Shown here: positions 26,594 to 34,687 of the stretch, piece by piece | Layout of the letters: every line of letters starts with the position of its first letter | Numbering within the stretch: position 1 is the first letter of the stretch | From: SIG440 sp045591095 | GTDB taxonomy: Bacteria; Bacillota; Clostridia; Monoglobales; Monoglobaceae | Assembly: GCA_045591095.1 (NCBI GenBank) | Contig: JAZNSF010000007.1 | Coordinates: 12,121 to 76,120 of the forward strand | Reading direction: 5' to 3' | DNA length: 64,000 nucleotides | Made by a program: the position numbers and the translations under genes | Notes under the pieces: model-generated | The model's database searches: none | The model's input: the letters and a program-made list of their open reading frames with translations, nothing else | What the model was told of the DNA's origin: nothing

Positions 26594-27182
26594 ATGTCTT
26601 AGCCCCTGAAAGCACAGCTATTTTTTCCATTACTACTGTATCGGTAATATCCTGAATTTCGTCCGGTGAAAGTTTTTGCCCGCTATACTCCGAAAAATCT
26701 ATGTAATCACCGATTGTAACCTTTACGCGGCTTCTAAACTTATAGGTAGCTTCAATTCCTACCGGCAAAATACCAACGTTTGCCTTGGTAGCAATCACAA
26801 CAGCACCATGCTTACCCCTACCCAAAACACCGGGGGTTCTTACACGTTTGCCCTCGGGGAACATAACCAGGCACTTACCCGACTTAAGAATTCTGATTGC
26901 AGTACGAATAGCAGCCATCCCCTCGCCTCTTTTTACCGGGAATGCCTCAAAAGCCTTGATTACCTGTGCCACAACAGGAACATTAAAAAGCGAAGCCTTT
27001 GCCATATACGCCATATCTTCAATAGGCAGGAACGCCGCAATAAGCGGCGGGTCAAAGTTGCTTAAATGGTTTGGGGTAACTATAAAATTCTTGTCTATGG
27101 GGATTTTTTCAAGGCCCACAATCTCAACTTTAAATAACAGTTTGTAAAGCAGCCTTACTGCTTTTAGTATAAATCTTTTCAT
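26583..27182 (-). CDS. plsC: 1-acyl-sn-glycerol-3-phosphate acyltransferase
   Basis: Acylates lysophosphatidic acid to phosphatidic acid at the membrane. A 199-aa PlsC-domain protein with the catalytic H-x4-D (NHLSNFD, about residues 38-44) and the FPEGKR substrate motif. It overlaps cmk by 4 nt and ispH by 11 nt, which shows tight operon packing. The order cmk-plsC-ispH-S1 is frequent in Clostridia. Confidence 0.92.
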   Translation of the reverse strand: MKRFILKAVRLLYKLLFKVEIVGLEKIPIDKNFIVTPNHLSNFDPPLIAAFLPIEDMAYMAKASLFNVPVVAQVIKAFEAFPVKRGEGMAAIRTAIRILKSGKCLVMFPEGKRVRTPGVLGRGKHGAVVIATKANVGILPVGIEATYKFRSRVKVTIGDYIDFSEYSGQKLSPDEIQDITDTVVMEKIAVLSGAKTYGN

Positions 27183-27859
27183 ATCTGATTTCTTCTTTCA
27201 TTTATTATATCCATAATAATTTTTACAGACTCTTCCAGGGAATTTCCGGTGGTATCCACATACACGCTGTCCTCGGCAGGCTTTAAAGGAGCAATCTCAC
27301 GTTCCGAGTCATTTTTGTCACGATATTCCATATCTCGCTTTACTTCGTCAAAGTCACACTCTACGCCCTTTTCAATAAGTTCCTTAAATCTTCGCATAGC
27401 GCGATCCTCAACAGACGCTGTAAGGAATATCTTAAGTTCGGCATTGGGAAGGACCACAGTTCCTATATCACGGCCATCCATAATAACATCCGTTTTTTCG
27501 GCCAAGTCCCTTTGAAGCTGGAGAAGCTTTGCGCGGACACTTGGAATACGCGAAACATCAGATGCCGCAACTGAAACCTCGGGGAGTCTGATTTCAATGG
27601 ACACATCCTCGCCGTTAAAAAAAACTGCTTGACCATTTTCGGTGTGCGCTATCTCCACGTTAATCTCAGGAAGCATTGCCTCTACCAAGTTTGCTTCCTT
27701 ATCTGTGTCAATTCCTTTTCTGACTGCCGCAAGGCCAATTGCACGATACATTGCCCCCGTGTCAACATAAACTATTCCAAGCTCTCTTGCCGCCATCTTT
27801 GCGATTGTACTCTTTCCTGCACCTGCAGGTCCATCTATTGCAATTTTAAAAGTAGACAT
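27179..27859 (-). CDS. cmk: Cytidylate kinase
   Basis: Phosphorylates CMP and dCMP with ATP. A 226-aa P-loop kinase with IAIDGPAGAGKST at residues 6-18, VDTGAMYRA, and the MDGRDIGTVV motif that distinguishes Cmk from other nucleoside monophosphate kinases. It sits between the small coiled-coil gene and plsC. Confidence 0.94.
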   Translation of the reverse strand: MSTFKIAIDGPAGAGKSTIAKMAARELGIVYVDTGAMYRAIGLAAVRKGIDTDKEANLVEAMLPEINVEIAHTENGQAVFFNGEDVSIEIRLPEVSVAASDVSRIPSVRAKLLQLQRDLAEKTDVIMDGRDIGTVVLPNAELKIFLTASVEDRAMRRFKELIEKGVECDFDEVKRDMEYRDKNDSEREIAPLKPAEDSVYVDTTGNSLEESVKIIMDIINERRNQI

Positions 27860-27884
27860 ATCTTTTGCCTTTCTCTTTTTTTAT

Positions 27885-28154
27885 TTAGTCAAGCTTTTGA
27901 CGCAAAGCTTCAATTTCTTCGTTCAGCTTGTCTATCTCTCTACACTTTTCTTCAACGAAATCAGCAATATTTTTGTCTTCCTTGCTTGCTGTATAGATTT
28001 CCTTACCCAACTCAGTGTAAAGCTTTTCGATTTCGTTTTTCAGGTCAAAAATTGAATACTTTGTCTTTGAATCCTCTACGAATTCACCTGTCTTTTTTGT
28101 AACCGTATGAAATGCATTTTCTGTTGCTTTTTTAAGATTTTCAATAAACTTCAT
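27885..28154 (-). CDS. Small coiled-coil protein of unknown function (89 aa)
   Basis: A short, highly charged protein. An amphipathic N-terminus (MKFIENLKKATENAFHTVTKKTGEF) precedes a long helical region with heptad-like spacing (IFDLKNEIEKLYTELGKEI, then CREIDKLNEEIEALRQKL). No signal peptide or membrane helix is seen. AAGGAGGATTT precedes the ATG at good spacing. It lies between ychF and cmk in the same operon (27 nt and 25 nt gaps). I do not recognise a named family. A structural or membrane-associated role is possible from the amphipathic pattern only. Confidence 0.75.
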   Translation of the reverse strand: MKFIENLKKATENAFHTVTKKTGEFVEDSKTKYSIFDLKNEIEKLYTELGKEIYTASKEDKNIADFVEEKCREIDKLNEEIEALRQKLD

Positions 28155-28181
28155 AATGTTAAATCCTCCTTATACTTTATA

Positions 28182-29279
28182 TTAAACATTAAATCTGAAC
28201 AAAATAATATCTCCGTCTTCTACGACGTATCCCTTGCCCTCACTTCTTACAAGGCCCTTTTCCTTTGCGGCATTCATACTGCCGTTTTCCATAAGGTCTT
28301 TGTAGGCAACCACTTCAGCACGGATAAATCCACGCTCGAAATCGGTATGTATCTTACCCGCAGCCTGAGGAGCTTTTGTGCCTTTGGTAATGGTCCAAGC
28401 TCTGACCTCGGGCTTACCTGCAGTTAAGTAACTGATAAGTCCCAAAAGCTTGTAGCTTGCGCGAATCAGCTTGTCAAGACCTGACTCAGTTGCACCAAGT
28501 TCCTCCAAAAACATAACTTTCTCGTCTTTTTCAAGCTCAGCAATTTCTTCTTCAATTCTTGCCGAAACTACCATAACTTCGGACTTTTCACTTTTTGCAA
28601 ACTCAGCGATTTTTTGAACGTACTGGTTTTCTTCCATAGGTTTTGAATAGTCGTCCTCTGCCACATTTGCAGCATAGATAACCGGCTTTAAGCTAAGCAG
28701 AGATACTTCTTTAAGCATTTCAAGTTCTTCGTCGGTAAAGTCTAAGGCTCTTGCACTTATGCCTTTTTCTAGATTTTCGCAAAGCCCCTCCAAAAAGTCA
28801 ATCTCTACCTGAAACTTTTTATCGCCGCCTTTAAGTTGTTTTTTGAGACGGTCAATTCTTCTTGCTATAATTTCCAAATCCGAAAAAATCAATTCAAAAT
28901 TTATTGTCTCGATATCACGAATAGGGTCGATGCTGCCCTCTACGTGTACGATATTGGTGTCCTCAAATGCACGCACAACGTGGACAATCGCATCTACCTC
29001 GCGGATATTTGACAAAAACTTGTTTCCAAGACCTTCACCCTTACTTGCGCCCTTTACAAGTCCTGCAATATCCACAAACTCAATTACTGCAGGGGTAACT
29101 TTGTCAGGAGCGTACATTTCTGCCAAACGGTCAAGCCTTTCATCAGGAACTGCTACCGTACCAACATTTGGTTCAATCGTACAAAACGGATAGTTTGCAG
29201 ATTCGGCCCCTGCCTGTGTTATTGCATTAAAAAGCGTACTTTTCCCTACATTTGGAAGTCCCACTATACCAAGACGCAT
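28182..29279 (-). CDS. ychF: Ribosome-associated ATPase YchF/OLA1
   Basis: A 365-aa Obg-family P-loop protein that prefers ATP, associates with ribosomes and is linked to stress responses. G1 is GLPNVGKST at residues 6-14; DIAGLVKGAS gives G3. The expected non-canonical G4, NVAED in place of NKxD, is visible near residue 200 and explains the ATP preference. A TGS domain ends the protein. It heads the cmk-plsC-ispH operon. Confidence 0.95.
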   Translation of the reverse strand: MRLGIVGLPNVGKSTLFNAITQAGAESANYPFCTIEPNVGTVAVPDERLDRLAEMYAPDKVTPAVIEFVDIAGLVKGASKGEGLGNKFLSNIREVDAIVHVVRAFEDTNIVHVEGSIDPIRDIETINFELIFSDLEIIARRIDRLKKQLKGGDKKFQVEIDFLEGLCENLEKGISARALDFTDEELEMLKEVSLLSLKPVIYAANVAEDDYSKPMEENQYVQKIAEFAKSEKSEVMVVSARIEEEIAELEKDEKVMFLEELGATESGLDKLIRASYKLLGLISYLTAGKPEVRAWTITKGTKAPQAAGKIHTDFERGFIRAEVVAYKDLMENGSMNAAKEKGLVRSEGKGYVVEDGDIILFRFNV

Positions 29280-29342
29280 AATATATTATATCTCCTTTAC
29301 TTCTCTTTAGTTCTTAAAAAACATCCCAGCTTTGTTTTTTGA

Positions 29343-29387
29343 CAAAAAAACAGCCAATGTAACATACTATAGTATATCACACTGGCT
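29343..29387 (-). terminator. Terminator after the COG2509 flavoprotein
   Basis: AGCCAATGTAACATACTA (29352-29369) pairs almost fully with 29370-29387, with a T run downstream on the minus strand (A run 29344-29350). It separates the proS-cdaA operon from ychF. Confidence 0.85.
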
Positions 29388-29426
29388 TTAATTTATCAAT
29401 AGAAATATATCAAAAATATTGTTTTT

Positions 29427-30995
29427 TTAACCCATTTCCAAAATTTTATTTGCAACACGAATTCCGTCTACTGAGGCACTCATAATACCACCTGCATAAC
29501 CAGCGCCCTCGCCGCACGGGAAAAGGCCTTTATGGCTTACGCTCTCAAAGTTTTCATCCCTTTTTATTCTAAGAGGCGCAGATGTACGCATTTCAACACC
29601 CGTAAGCACAGCACCGCCATTTGTAAAGCCTTTTAGTTTTTTTTCAAAAACCAAAAGTCCTTCTTTTAAAGAATCCGAAATAAACCCTGGCAAGCACTTT
29701 CTTAAATCTACAAACTCTGTTCCACCTGTAAACGAAGGTCTTACTCCGTCAAATTTATCGGAAACACGATTTATTACAAAATCCCTTGCTAACTGAACAG
29801 GCCCTTTCCCGCGGCACAACTCGTATGCCGCCTTTTCGTATTTTCGCTGAAATTCCACTCCAGAAAGCGGCGAATCCCCTTTGAAATCATCGGGGGTGAC
29901 CGTCACCACAAGAGCGCTGTTGGAATTTTCGGCTTTGCGGGCATGCTCGCTCATTCCGTTAACGCACAGATGCCCCTCTTCGGATGAAGCATTAACCACT
30001 ACGCCGCCTGGGCACATGCAAAATGAATACACACTGCGGTTTTCGCCGTTATGCACAATGCGATAGTCTGCCGTTGGCAAATTTCGAAAGTCAGCTTTTT
30101 CGCCATACTGCATTTTATTTATAAACTCGCGACTGTGTTCAATCCTTATCCCTGCCGCAAATGGCTTTTGTTCTATCTTTATTCCATGCTCTGTAAGCAT
30201 TTTATAGGTATCGCGACTGCTGTGCCCCGGTGCTAAGATAAGCGCATCAAACTGCTGCTGGGCGCTTTTGTTGAAAACAGCACCCACAACGCATCCGTTT
30301 TTTATGCTAAGGTCAGTAAGGCAGGTGTCAAAAAGCACCCGACATCCCAAAGTCTTTAATTTCTCACGCAGATTTTTAATACAAGTGCTTAGAATATCTG
30401 TCCCTATATGTGGCTTTGCATCATATAATATCTCTTTAGGTGCGCCGCAATCGACAAAAGTCTTTAGGACAAAGCCCTGGAGGGGACTTCCAATCCGGGT
30501 ATTTAGCTTGCCGTCCGAGAACGTACCTGCGCCACCCTCGCCAAACTGGATATTGCAGTTAGGATTTAAAATTCCCGTTTCCCAAAACTTCTCTACTTCT
30601 TTCTTTCTGGTATCAATGTCGCTGCCACGTTCGATTAAGGTAACATCCGCACCGCCCACCAAAAGCGTATATGCAGCAAAAAGTCCAGCCGGTCCACTTC
30701 CCACAACCAAAACCTTTTTTCTGCACCTATCCAATGCCGTTTCAAAAGCCTTTGGCTCATCAAAAACCGATATGGGCGGCAAAATCTGTTTGCCATCAAG
30801 AGTCTTTGCATCAAGGACTACCGAATAGACAAAATGTATGTCACTCTTCCTTCGTGCATCAAGGGATTTTTTGTAAATATACGGATTAGCCGCGTCAAAA
30901 TTTTGTGACGCGGCTAATTTTATTGCCTTTTTAAAAACCTCATCTTCCGTATGAAGAATAGGCACCTTAATATTACTTACCAGTATTTTACTCAA
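29427..30995 (-). CDS. FAD-dependent dehydrogenase-like protein (COG2509 type)
   Basis: A 522-aa flavoprotein. An unusual N-terminal domain (about residues 1-90) precedes the FAD-binding GSGPAGLFAAYTLL and ERGSDIDTRK. The segments FGEGGAGTFSDGKLNTR and PCGEGAGYAGGIMSASVDG near the end are typical of the COG2509 group. Substrate and pathway are unknown. It starts at TTG 30995 with AAGGCGG upstream and lies 17 nt after cdaR in the proS-cdaA-cdaR operon; whether it takes part in c-di-AMP biology is only a neighbourhood hint. Confidence 0.8.
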   Translation of the reverse strand: MSKILVSNIKVPILHTEDEVFKKAIKLAASQNFDAANPYIYKKSLDARRKSDIHFVYSVVLDAKTLDGKQILPPISVFDEPKAFETALDRCRKKVLVVGSGPAGLFAAYTLLVGGADVTLIERGSDIDTRKKEVEKFWETGILNPNCNIQFGEGGAGTFSDGKLNTRIGSPLQGFVLKTFVDCGAPKEILYDAKPHIGTDILSTCIKNLREKLKTLGCRVLFDTCLTDLSIKNGCVVGAVFNKSAQQQFDALILAPGHSSRDTYKMLTEHGIKIEQKPFAAGIRIEHSREFINKMQYGEKADFRNLPTADYRIVHNGENRSVYSFCMCPGGVVVNASSEEGHLCVNGMSEHARKAENSNSALVVTVTPDDFKGDSPLSGVEFQRKYEKAAYELCRGKGPVQLARDFVINRVSDKFDGVRPSFTGGTEFVDLRKCLPGFISDSLKEGLLVFEKKLKGFTNGGAVLTGVEMRTSAPLRIKRDENFESVSHKGLFPCGEGAGYAGGIMSASVDGIRVANKILEMG

Positions 30996-31012
30996 AAACT
31001 TTGTTCCGCCTT

Positions 31013-31960
31013 TCAGCTTCGTTTTTCGGCCTTTACAGTAACAGTGTCTACACCGTCACGAAGGAATACACCATTAGGAATTTCAATTTCTACTGTCGTA
31101 GACCCCGTTGTTATTTCGTCCAAATTAACAGGCTTTGTACTAAGCTCGCTGATAGCTTCCAAAACCTCATTTTCGGCATAAATTGTGATATGCTCCGGCT
31201 GAACAGAAACCTTATATCCGTCCACACCGCCGGAAGTTTTTGCATCAACTTTTACCAAAACCGTCTTTTGCTTATAAACTTTGCATTCTACATCAACAGT
31301 CTCAATATCCATCTTTACAAGGTCATAGATTTTATTGCTTTCAGCTATTTTCTTGCCGTTTTTATCCAGGAAAAACAGCTTCTCTGTATCCTTTATATCT
31401 GCCGATCTGCCATCAAAATCAAGCTCCAACCCCACACCCGAAATTGTATCAATCATGGTCACAGCTCCGGTTAGTTTTACCGTAGTTTCCGACGGCACAG
31501 GGGTTGCTGCAATGTATCCATTTGCAGTGCTACCCGAAGTAAGTACTTTTACTTCACGGTTGACAGATACAACCTTGTCAATAAACACACTTGCGTTATA
31601 TGGCTTTTTGCTTACAATCTCGTCATATTCGTAAGGTATGGATATAGCAATCGGTAGCGAAAATGTACCGGTTTTGCTGATATTTGCAAGGTCAACTGTT
31701 GCGTATATATTTTTATTTTCGATGTTTGCAATACGCTTGCGGCTGCCGCGGATTTTAAGTTCTACCGATAAATCGTCGTCACTGACAAGGCAAAGTCCCT
31801 TGTCCTTGACAAGCTGCTCGTTTGTATAGCGGATAGGGATATCCTTGACCGTAATGTCAACCGACGGGTCAACCACTGCAATAATGTAAAACCAGAGGAG
31901 CAAAGCAACAACAAAAGATATAATTTTAAGAATCGAATCTTTCAGAAAAAAATCTTTCAT
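31013..31960 (-). CDS. cdaR: YbbR-domain regulator of CdaA (CdaR)
   Basis: A 315-aa protein with one N-terminal membrane anchor (about residues 9-27) and an extracytoplasmic part made of YbbR repeats; about three are discernible (DIPIRYTNEQLV, REVKVLTSGSTANGYIA, CKVYKQKTVLVKVDAKTSG). CdaR proteins contact CdaA through the membrane and modulate c-di-AMP synthesis. The gene overlaps cdaA by 4 nt, as in most Firmicutes. The usual third partner, glmM, is not next in line here. Confidence 0.9.
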   Translation of the reverse strand: MKDFFLKDSILKIISFVVALLLWFYIIAVVDPSVDITVKDIPIRYTNEQLVKDKGLCLVSDDDLSVELKIRGSRKRIANIENKNIYATVDLANISKTGTFSLPIAISIPYEYDEIVSKKPYNASVFIDKVVSVNREVKVLTSGSTANGYIAATPVPSETTVKLTGAVTMIDTISGVGLELDFDGRSADIKDTEKLFFLDKNGKKIAESNKIYDLVKMDIETVDVECKVYKQKTVLVKVDAKTSGGVDGYKVSVQPEHITIYAENEVLEAISELSTKPVNLDEITTGSTTVEIEIPNGVFLRDGVDTVTVKAEKRS

Positions 31961-32808
31961 TTGTTCTTCTCCTTTCTCACAAATATATTCTTTTTCAGCC
32001 TACTATCCTTCTTCTTTATATCAAACAGCTTCATAAGATTGTTTTCAAGAGCCTCAGGCGACAGTTTCATATTAAGCTCACCGCCACAGGCAATAGAAAT
32101 ACCACCTGTCTCCTCGGACACAATAACAACCACTGCATCCGATTCCTCAGACATACCAAGCCCTGCACGATGTCTTGTCCCCAATTCCTTGCTGACATTG
32201 GGATTTTGTGAAAGCGGCAAGAAGCAGCTTGCAGCCTCGATTTTATTGTTCCTTATAATCACCGCTCCGTCATGAAGTGGTGTTTTGGGAACAAATATAT
32301 TGGTGATAAGCTCTGCGGTAACATCTGCATTAAGGGTAATACCCGTACCCACAATATCACCTATTTTGATTTCACGTTCAATGACAATCAAAGCACCAAT
32401 ATGGCTCTTTGACATATTCATACAGCTTTCTTTTACTTCTTTTATTATGTTTTCCTTTTCCAAGTCGTCAGTCCGCTCTTCAAAACTAAACCACTGTCCC
32501 ATAGTAGTTCTGCCAAGCTGTTCCAGCGCACGACGAAGCTCCGGCTGAAAAACAATGATTATTGCAATAAGACCAAGCTGCAGTGCATTGCTAAGCAGAT
32601 AGTGTACGGTATGAAGCTTTACTAACTGACTGACCTGCATAGTGATAATAAGCACAACTACACCCTTTAAAAGATGCACAGTGCGGGTGTCACGGATAAA
32701 CTTAAGTGCTTTATAGATAATAAATGTAACAATAAAAACATCAATTATGTCAGTTAATTTTATAAGCGCCAGTTGACTTATTAACCCCTGATAGAAGCTG
32801 TCAAACAC
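31957..32808 (-). CDS. cdaA: Diadenylate cyclase CdaA
   Basis: Makes c-di-AMP from two ATP. A 283-aa protein with three N-terminal membrane helices (about residues 15-85) and a DAC domain. The catalytic motifs DGAVIIRNNK and GTRHRAGLG are both intact. It follows proS by 32 nt and overlaps cdaR. c-di-AMP is an essential second messenger for potassium and osmotic control and for the cell wall in Firmicutes. Confidence 0.95.
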   Translation of the reverse strand: MFDSFYQGLISQLALIKLTDIIDVFIVTFIIYKALKFIRDTRTVHLLKGVVVLIITMQVSQLVKLHTVHYLLSNALQLGLIAIIIVFQPELRRALEQLGRTTMGQWFSFEERTDDLEKENIIKEVKESCMNMSKSHIGALIVIEREIKIGDIVGTGITLNADVTAELITNIFVPKTPLHDGAVIIRNNKIEAASCFLPLSQNPNVSKELGTRHRAGLGMSEESDAVVVIVSEETGGISIACGGELNMKLSPEALENNLMKLFDIKKKDSRLKKNIFVRKEKNK

Positions 32809-32840
32809 GTGAAATTGCCCCCTTCTTTTATTTTTTAGTT

Positions 32841-34280
32841 TTAGTAGGCCTTGCCCCAGTAAACCAACTTTTTAGCAGGCTTTCCGCAGCACACACATTT
32901 GTCCGAAACAGGTGTCTGGTCAAAGGGCATACAACGTGATGTAGCTGTGGTATCTGCTTTAATTTTTTCTTCACATTCAAGCTCGCCGCACCACATAGCC
33001 TTTACAAATCCACCCTTTTCTGAAACTATCTTCGAAAATTCTTCGTAATTTTCGGCAACGTTGGTTTTTTCCTCGCGATTTTTAAGTGCTGCCTCATACA
33101 TCTCATTTTGAATAGCCTCAAGATGCATTCTTACCTCGTCTTCAAGGTTATCCAACGAAACAAAGAACTTTTCTCTGGTTGTACGTCTAACAAGTACCGC
33201 CTGATTATTTTCGATATCCTTAGGTCCGATTTCGATTCTGAGCGGGACACCTGTCATCTCATATTCGCTGAACTTCCAGCCAGGTGACTTGTCGCTTGCG
33301 TCAACCTTAACCCTGAATTCGCCCGCGAGACGATTTTTAAGTTCCTCTGCCTTTTCCAAAACGCCTTCCTTATGCTGAGCAATAGGAATAATTACAGCCT
33401 GAATTGGTGCAATTCTTGGCGGAAGCTTAAGCCCCGCATCATCGCCATGCACCATTATTATCGCACCGATGGAACGTGTAGAAACGCCCCATGATGTCTG
33501 ATGAACGTAGCTAAGCTCGTTGTTTTCGTCTGTATACTGGATGCCAAATGCCTTTGCAAATCCATCGCCAAAGTTGTGGCTTGTACCCGACTGAAGCGCC
33601 TTGCCGTCGTGCATAAGGCTTTCGATTGTGTAAGTTGCCTTTGCTCCTGCAAACTTCTCCTTGTCAGTCTTTCTACCCTTAATTACAGGGATAGCAAGTT
33701 CCTTTTCAAAAAAGTCAGCATAAACATCAAGCATACGAAGTGTTTCTGCTTCGGCTTCTTCTGCAGTTGCATGAGCGGTATGACCTTCCTGCCACAAAAA
33801 TTCGGCGCTACGAAGGAAAGGTCTTGTTGTTTTTTCCCATCTTACAACGCTGCACCACTGGTTGTAAAGCTTTGGTAAATCTCTGTAAGAATGTATTATA
33901 TTTGCATAGTGGTCGCAAAAAAGTGTCTCGGACGTAGGTCTTACACAAAGACGCTCCTGAAGTTTTTCGGTTCCGCCATGGGTAACCCAGGCAACCTCGG
34001 GCGCAAAGCCTTCAACGTGGTCCTTTTCCCTCTGCAAGAGACTCTCAGGGATAAACATGGGCATATAAACATTCTCGTGGCCTGTCTCTTTAAACCTTTT
34101 GTCAAGTCCTTTTTGAATATTCTCCCAGATTGCATATCCATAAGGCTGAATAACCATACAGCCCTTTACCCCGGAATAATCAACCAATTTTGCTTTTTTA
34201 ACAATATCTGTATACCATTTTGCAAAGTCCTCGCTCATGGAGGTTATTTCTTCTACTAATTTTTTTTCGTCTTTTGCCAA
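32841..34280 (-). CDS. proS: Prolyl-tRNA synthetase (archaeal/eukaryotic-type, class IIa)
   Basis: Charges tRNA-Pro. The type lacks the INS editing domain and ends in a C-terminal zinc-binding-like extension (CVCCGKPAKKLVYWGKAY). Class II motifs are present, for example VRPTSETLFCDHYANII. I place the start at TTG 34280 (MAKDEKKLVEEI, 479 aa). GAAGGGA is then 8-9 nt upstream, and this matches the usual family N-terminus. The frame is open back to an ATG at 34373, but that codon lies only a few bases from the predicted transcription start and has no ribosome site. No T-box was seen in the roughly 97-nt leader. Confidence 0.92.
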   Translation of the reverse strand: MAKDEKKLVEEITSMSEDFAKWYTDIVKKAKLVDYSGVKGCMVIQPYGYAIWENIQKGLDKRFKETGHENVYMPMFIPESLLQREKDHVEGFAPEVAWVTHGGTEKLQERLCVRPTSETLFCDHYANIIHSYRDLPKLYNQWCSVVRWEKTTRPFLRSAEFLWQEGHTAHATAEEAEAETLRMLDVYADFFEKELAIPVIKGRKTDKEKFAGAKATYTIESLMHDGKALQSGTSHNFGDGFAKAFGIQYTDENNELSYVHQTSWGVSTRSIGAIIMVHGDDAGLKLPPRIAPIQAVIIPIAQHKEGVLEKAEELKNRLAGEFRVKVDASDKSPGWKFSEYEMTGVPLRIEIGPKDIENNQAVLVRRTTREKFFVSLDNLEDEVRMHLEAIQNEMYEAALKNREEKTNVAENYEEFSKIVSEKGGFVKAMWCGELECEEKIKADTTATSRCMPFDQTPVSDKCVCCGKPAKKLVYWGKAY

Positions 34281-34383
34281 AGTTCCCATTCCCTTCAATT
34301 TCTTTGAAATATCTAAAGACCCTTTGCCCTCTATAAAAACCCGAATTTTGGGCATATGGATACATTTACACATTATTGTCTTA

Positions 34384-34412
34384 AGTATAAAGGATTTTAG
34401 GCGCTATGTCAA
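34384..34412 (-). promoter_or_regulatory. Promoter of the proS-cdaA-cdaR operon
   Basis: On the minus strand a perfect TTGACA (34412-34407), a 17-bp spacer, TATACT (34389-34384). Start near 34377. Confidence 0.85.
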
Positions 34413-34444
34413 GGGAATTGGGGGATATTTTCGGCATAATTTTG

Positions 34445-34475
34445 AAAGGTGATGCCAAAATTTGACATCACCTTT
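34445..34475 (-). terminator. Probable terminator after copA
   Basis: AAAGGTGATG (34445-34454) pairs with CATCACCTTT (34466-34475), starting 3 nt after the copA stop codon. The downstream T-richness on the minus strand is weak. Confidence 0.6.
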
Positions 34476-34477
34476 AA

Positions 34478-34687
34478 CTACTTGATTTCAGTTACTTTGT
34501 AGCCCTTATCCTCAATTGCTTTTTTCAGCACTTCATCGGGGATTTCTTTTGTCATTTTGACCATCACCGTTCCGTCTTTGTGACTTACAAGTGCCGATGC
34601 TGCTCCATCAAGTCCCTCAATGGTATTTTTTACATTTGCCTCGCAATGCGGGCACATCATGCCCTCAATTTTTAAAGTCTTTTCCAT
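34478..34687 (-). CDS. CopZ-like copper chaperone from an internal in-frame start in copA
   Basis: The last 69 codons of copA form a complete HMA domain that begins at an ATG (34687-34685). AAAAGGAG stands 9 nt upstream of this ATG, a textbook ribosome-binding site inside the coding frame. The product, MEKTLKIEGMMCPHCEANVK and onward, looks like free-standing CopZ, with the CxxC pair at residues 12 and 15. Escherichia coli copA is known to yield a free chaperone from its N-terminal domain by frameshifting. Here an internal start at the C-terminal end could do the same. This is inference from the sequence only. Confidence 0.55.
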   Translation of the reverse strand: MEKTLKIEGMMCPHCEANVKNTIEGLDGAASALVSHKDGTVMVKMTKEIPDEVLKKAIEDKGYKVTEIK

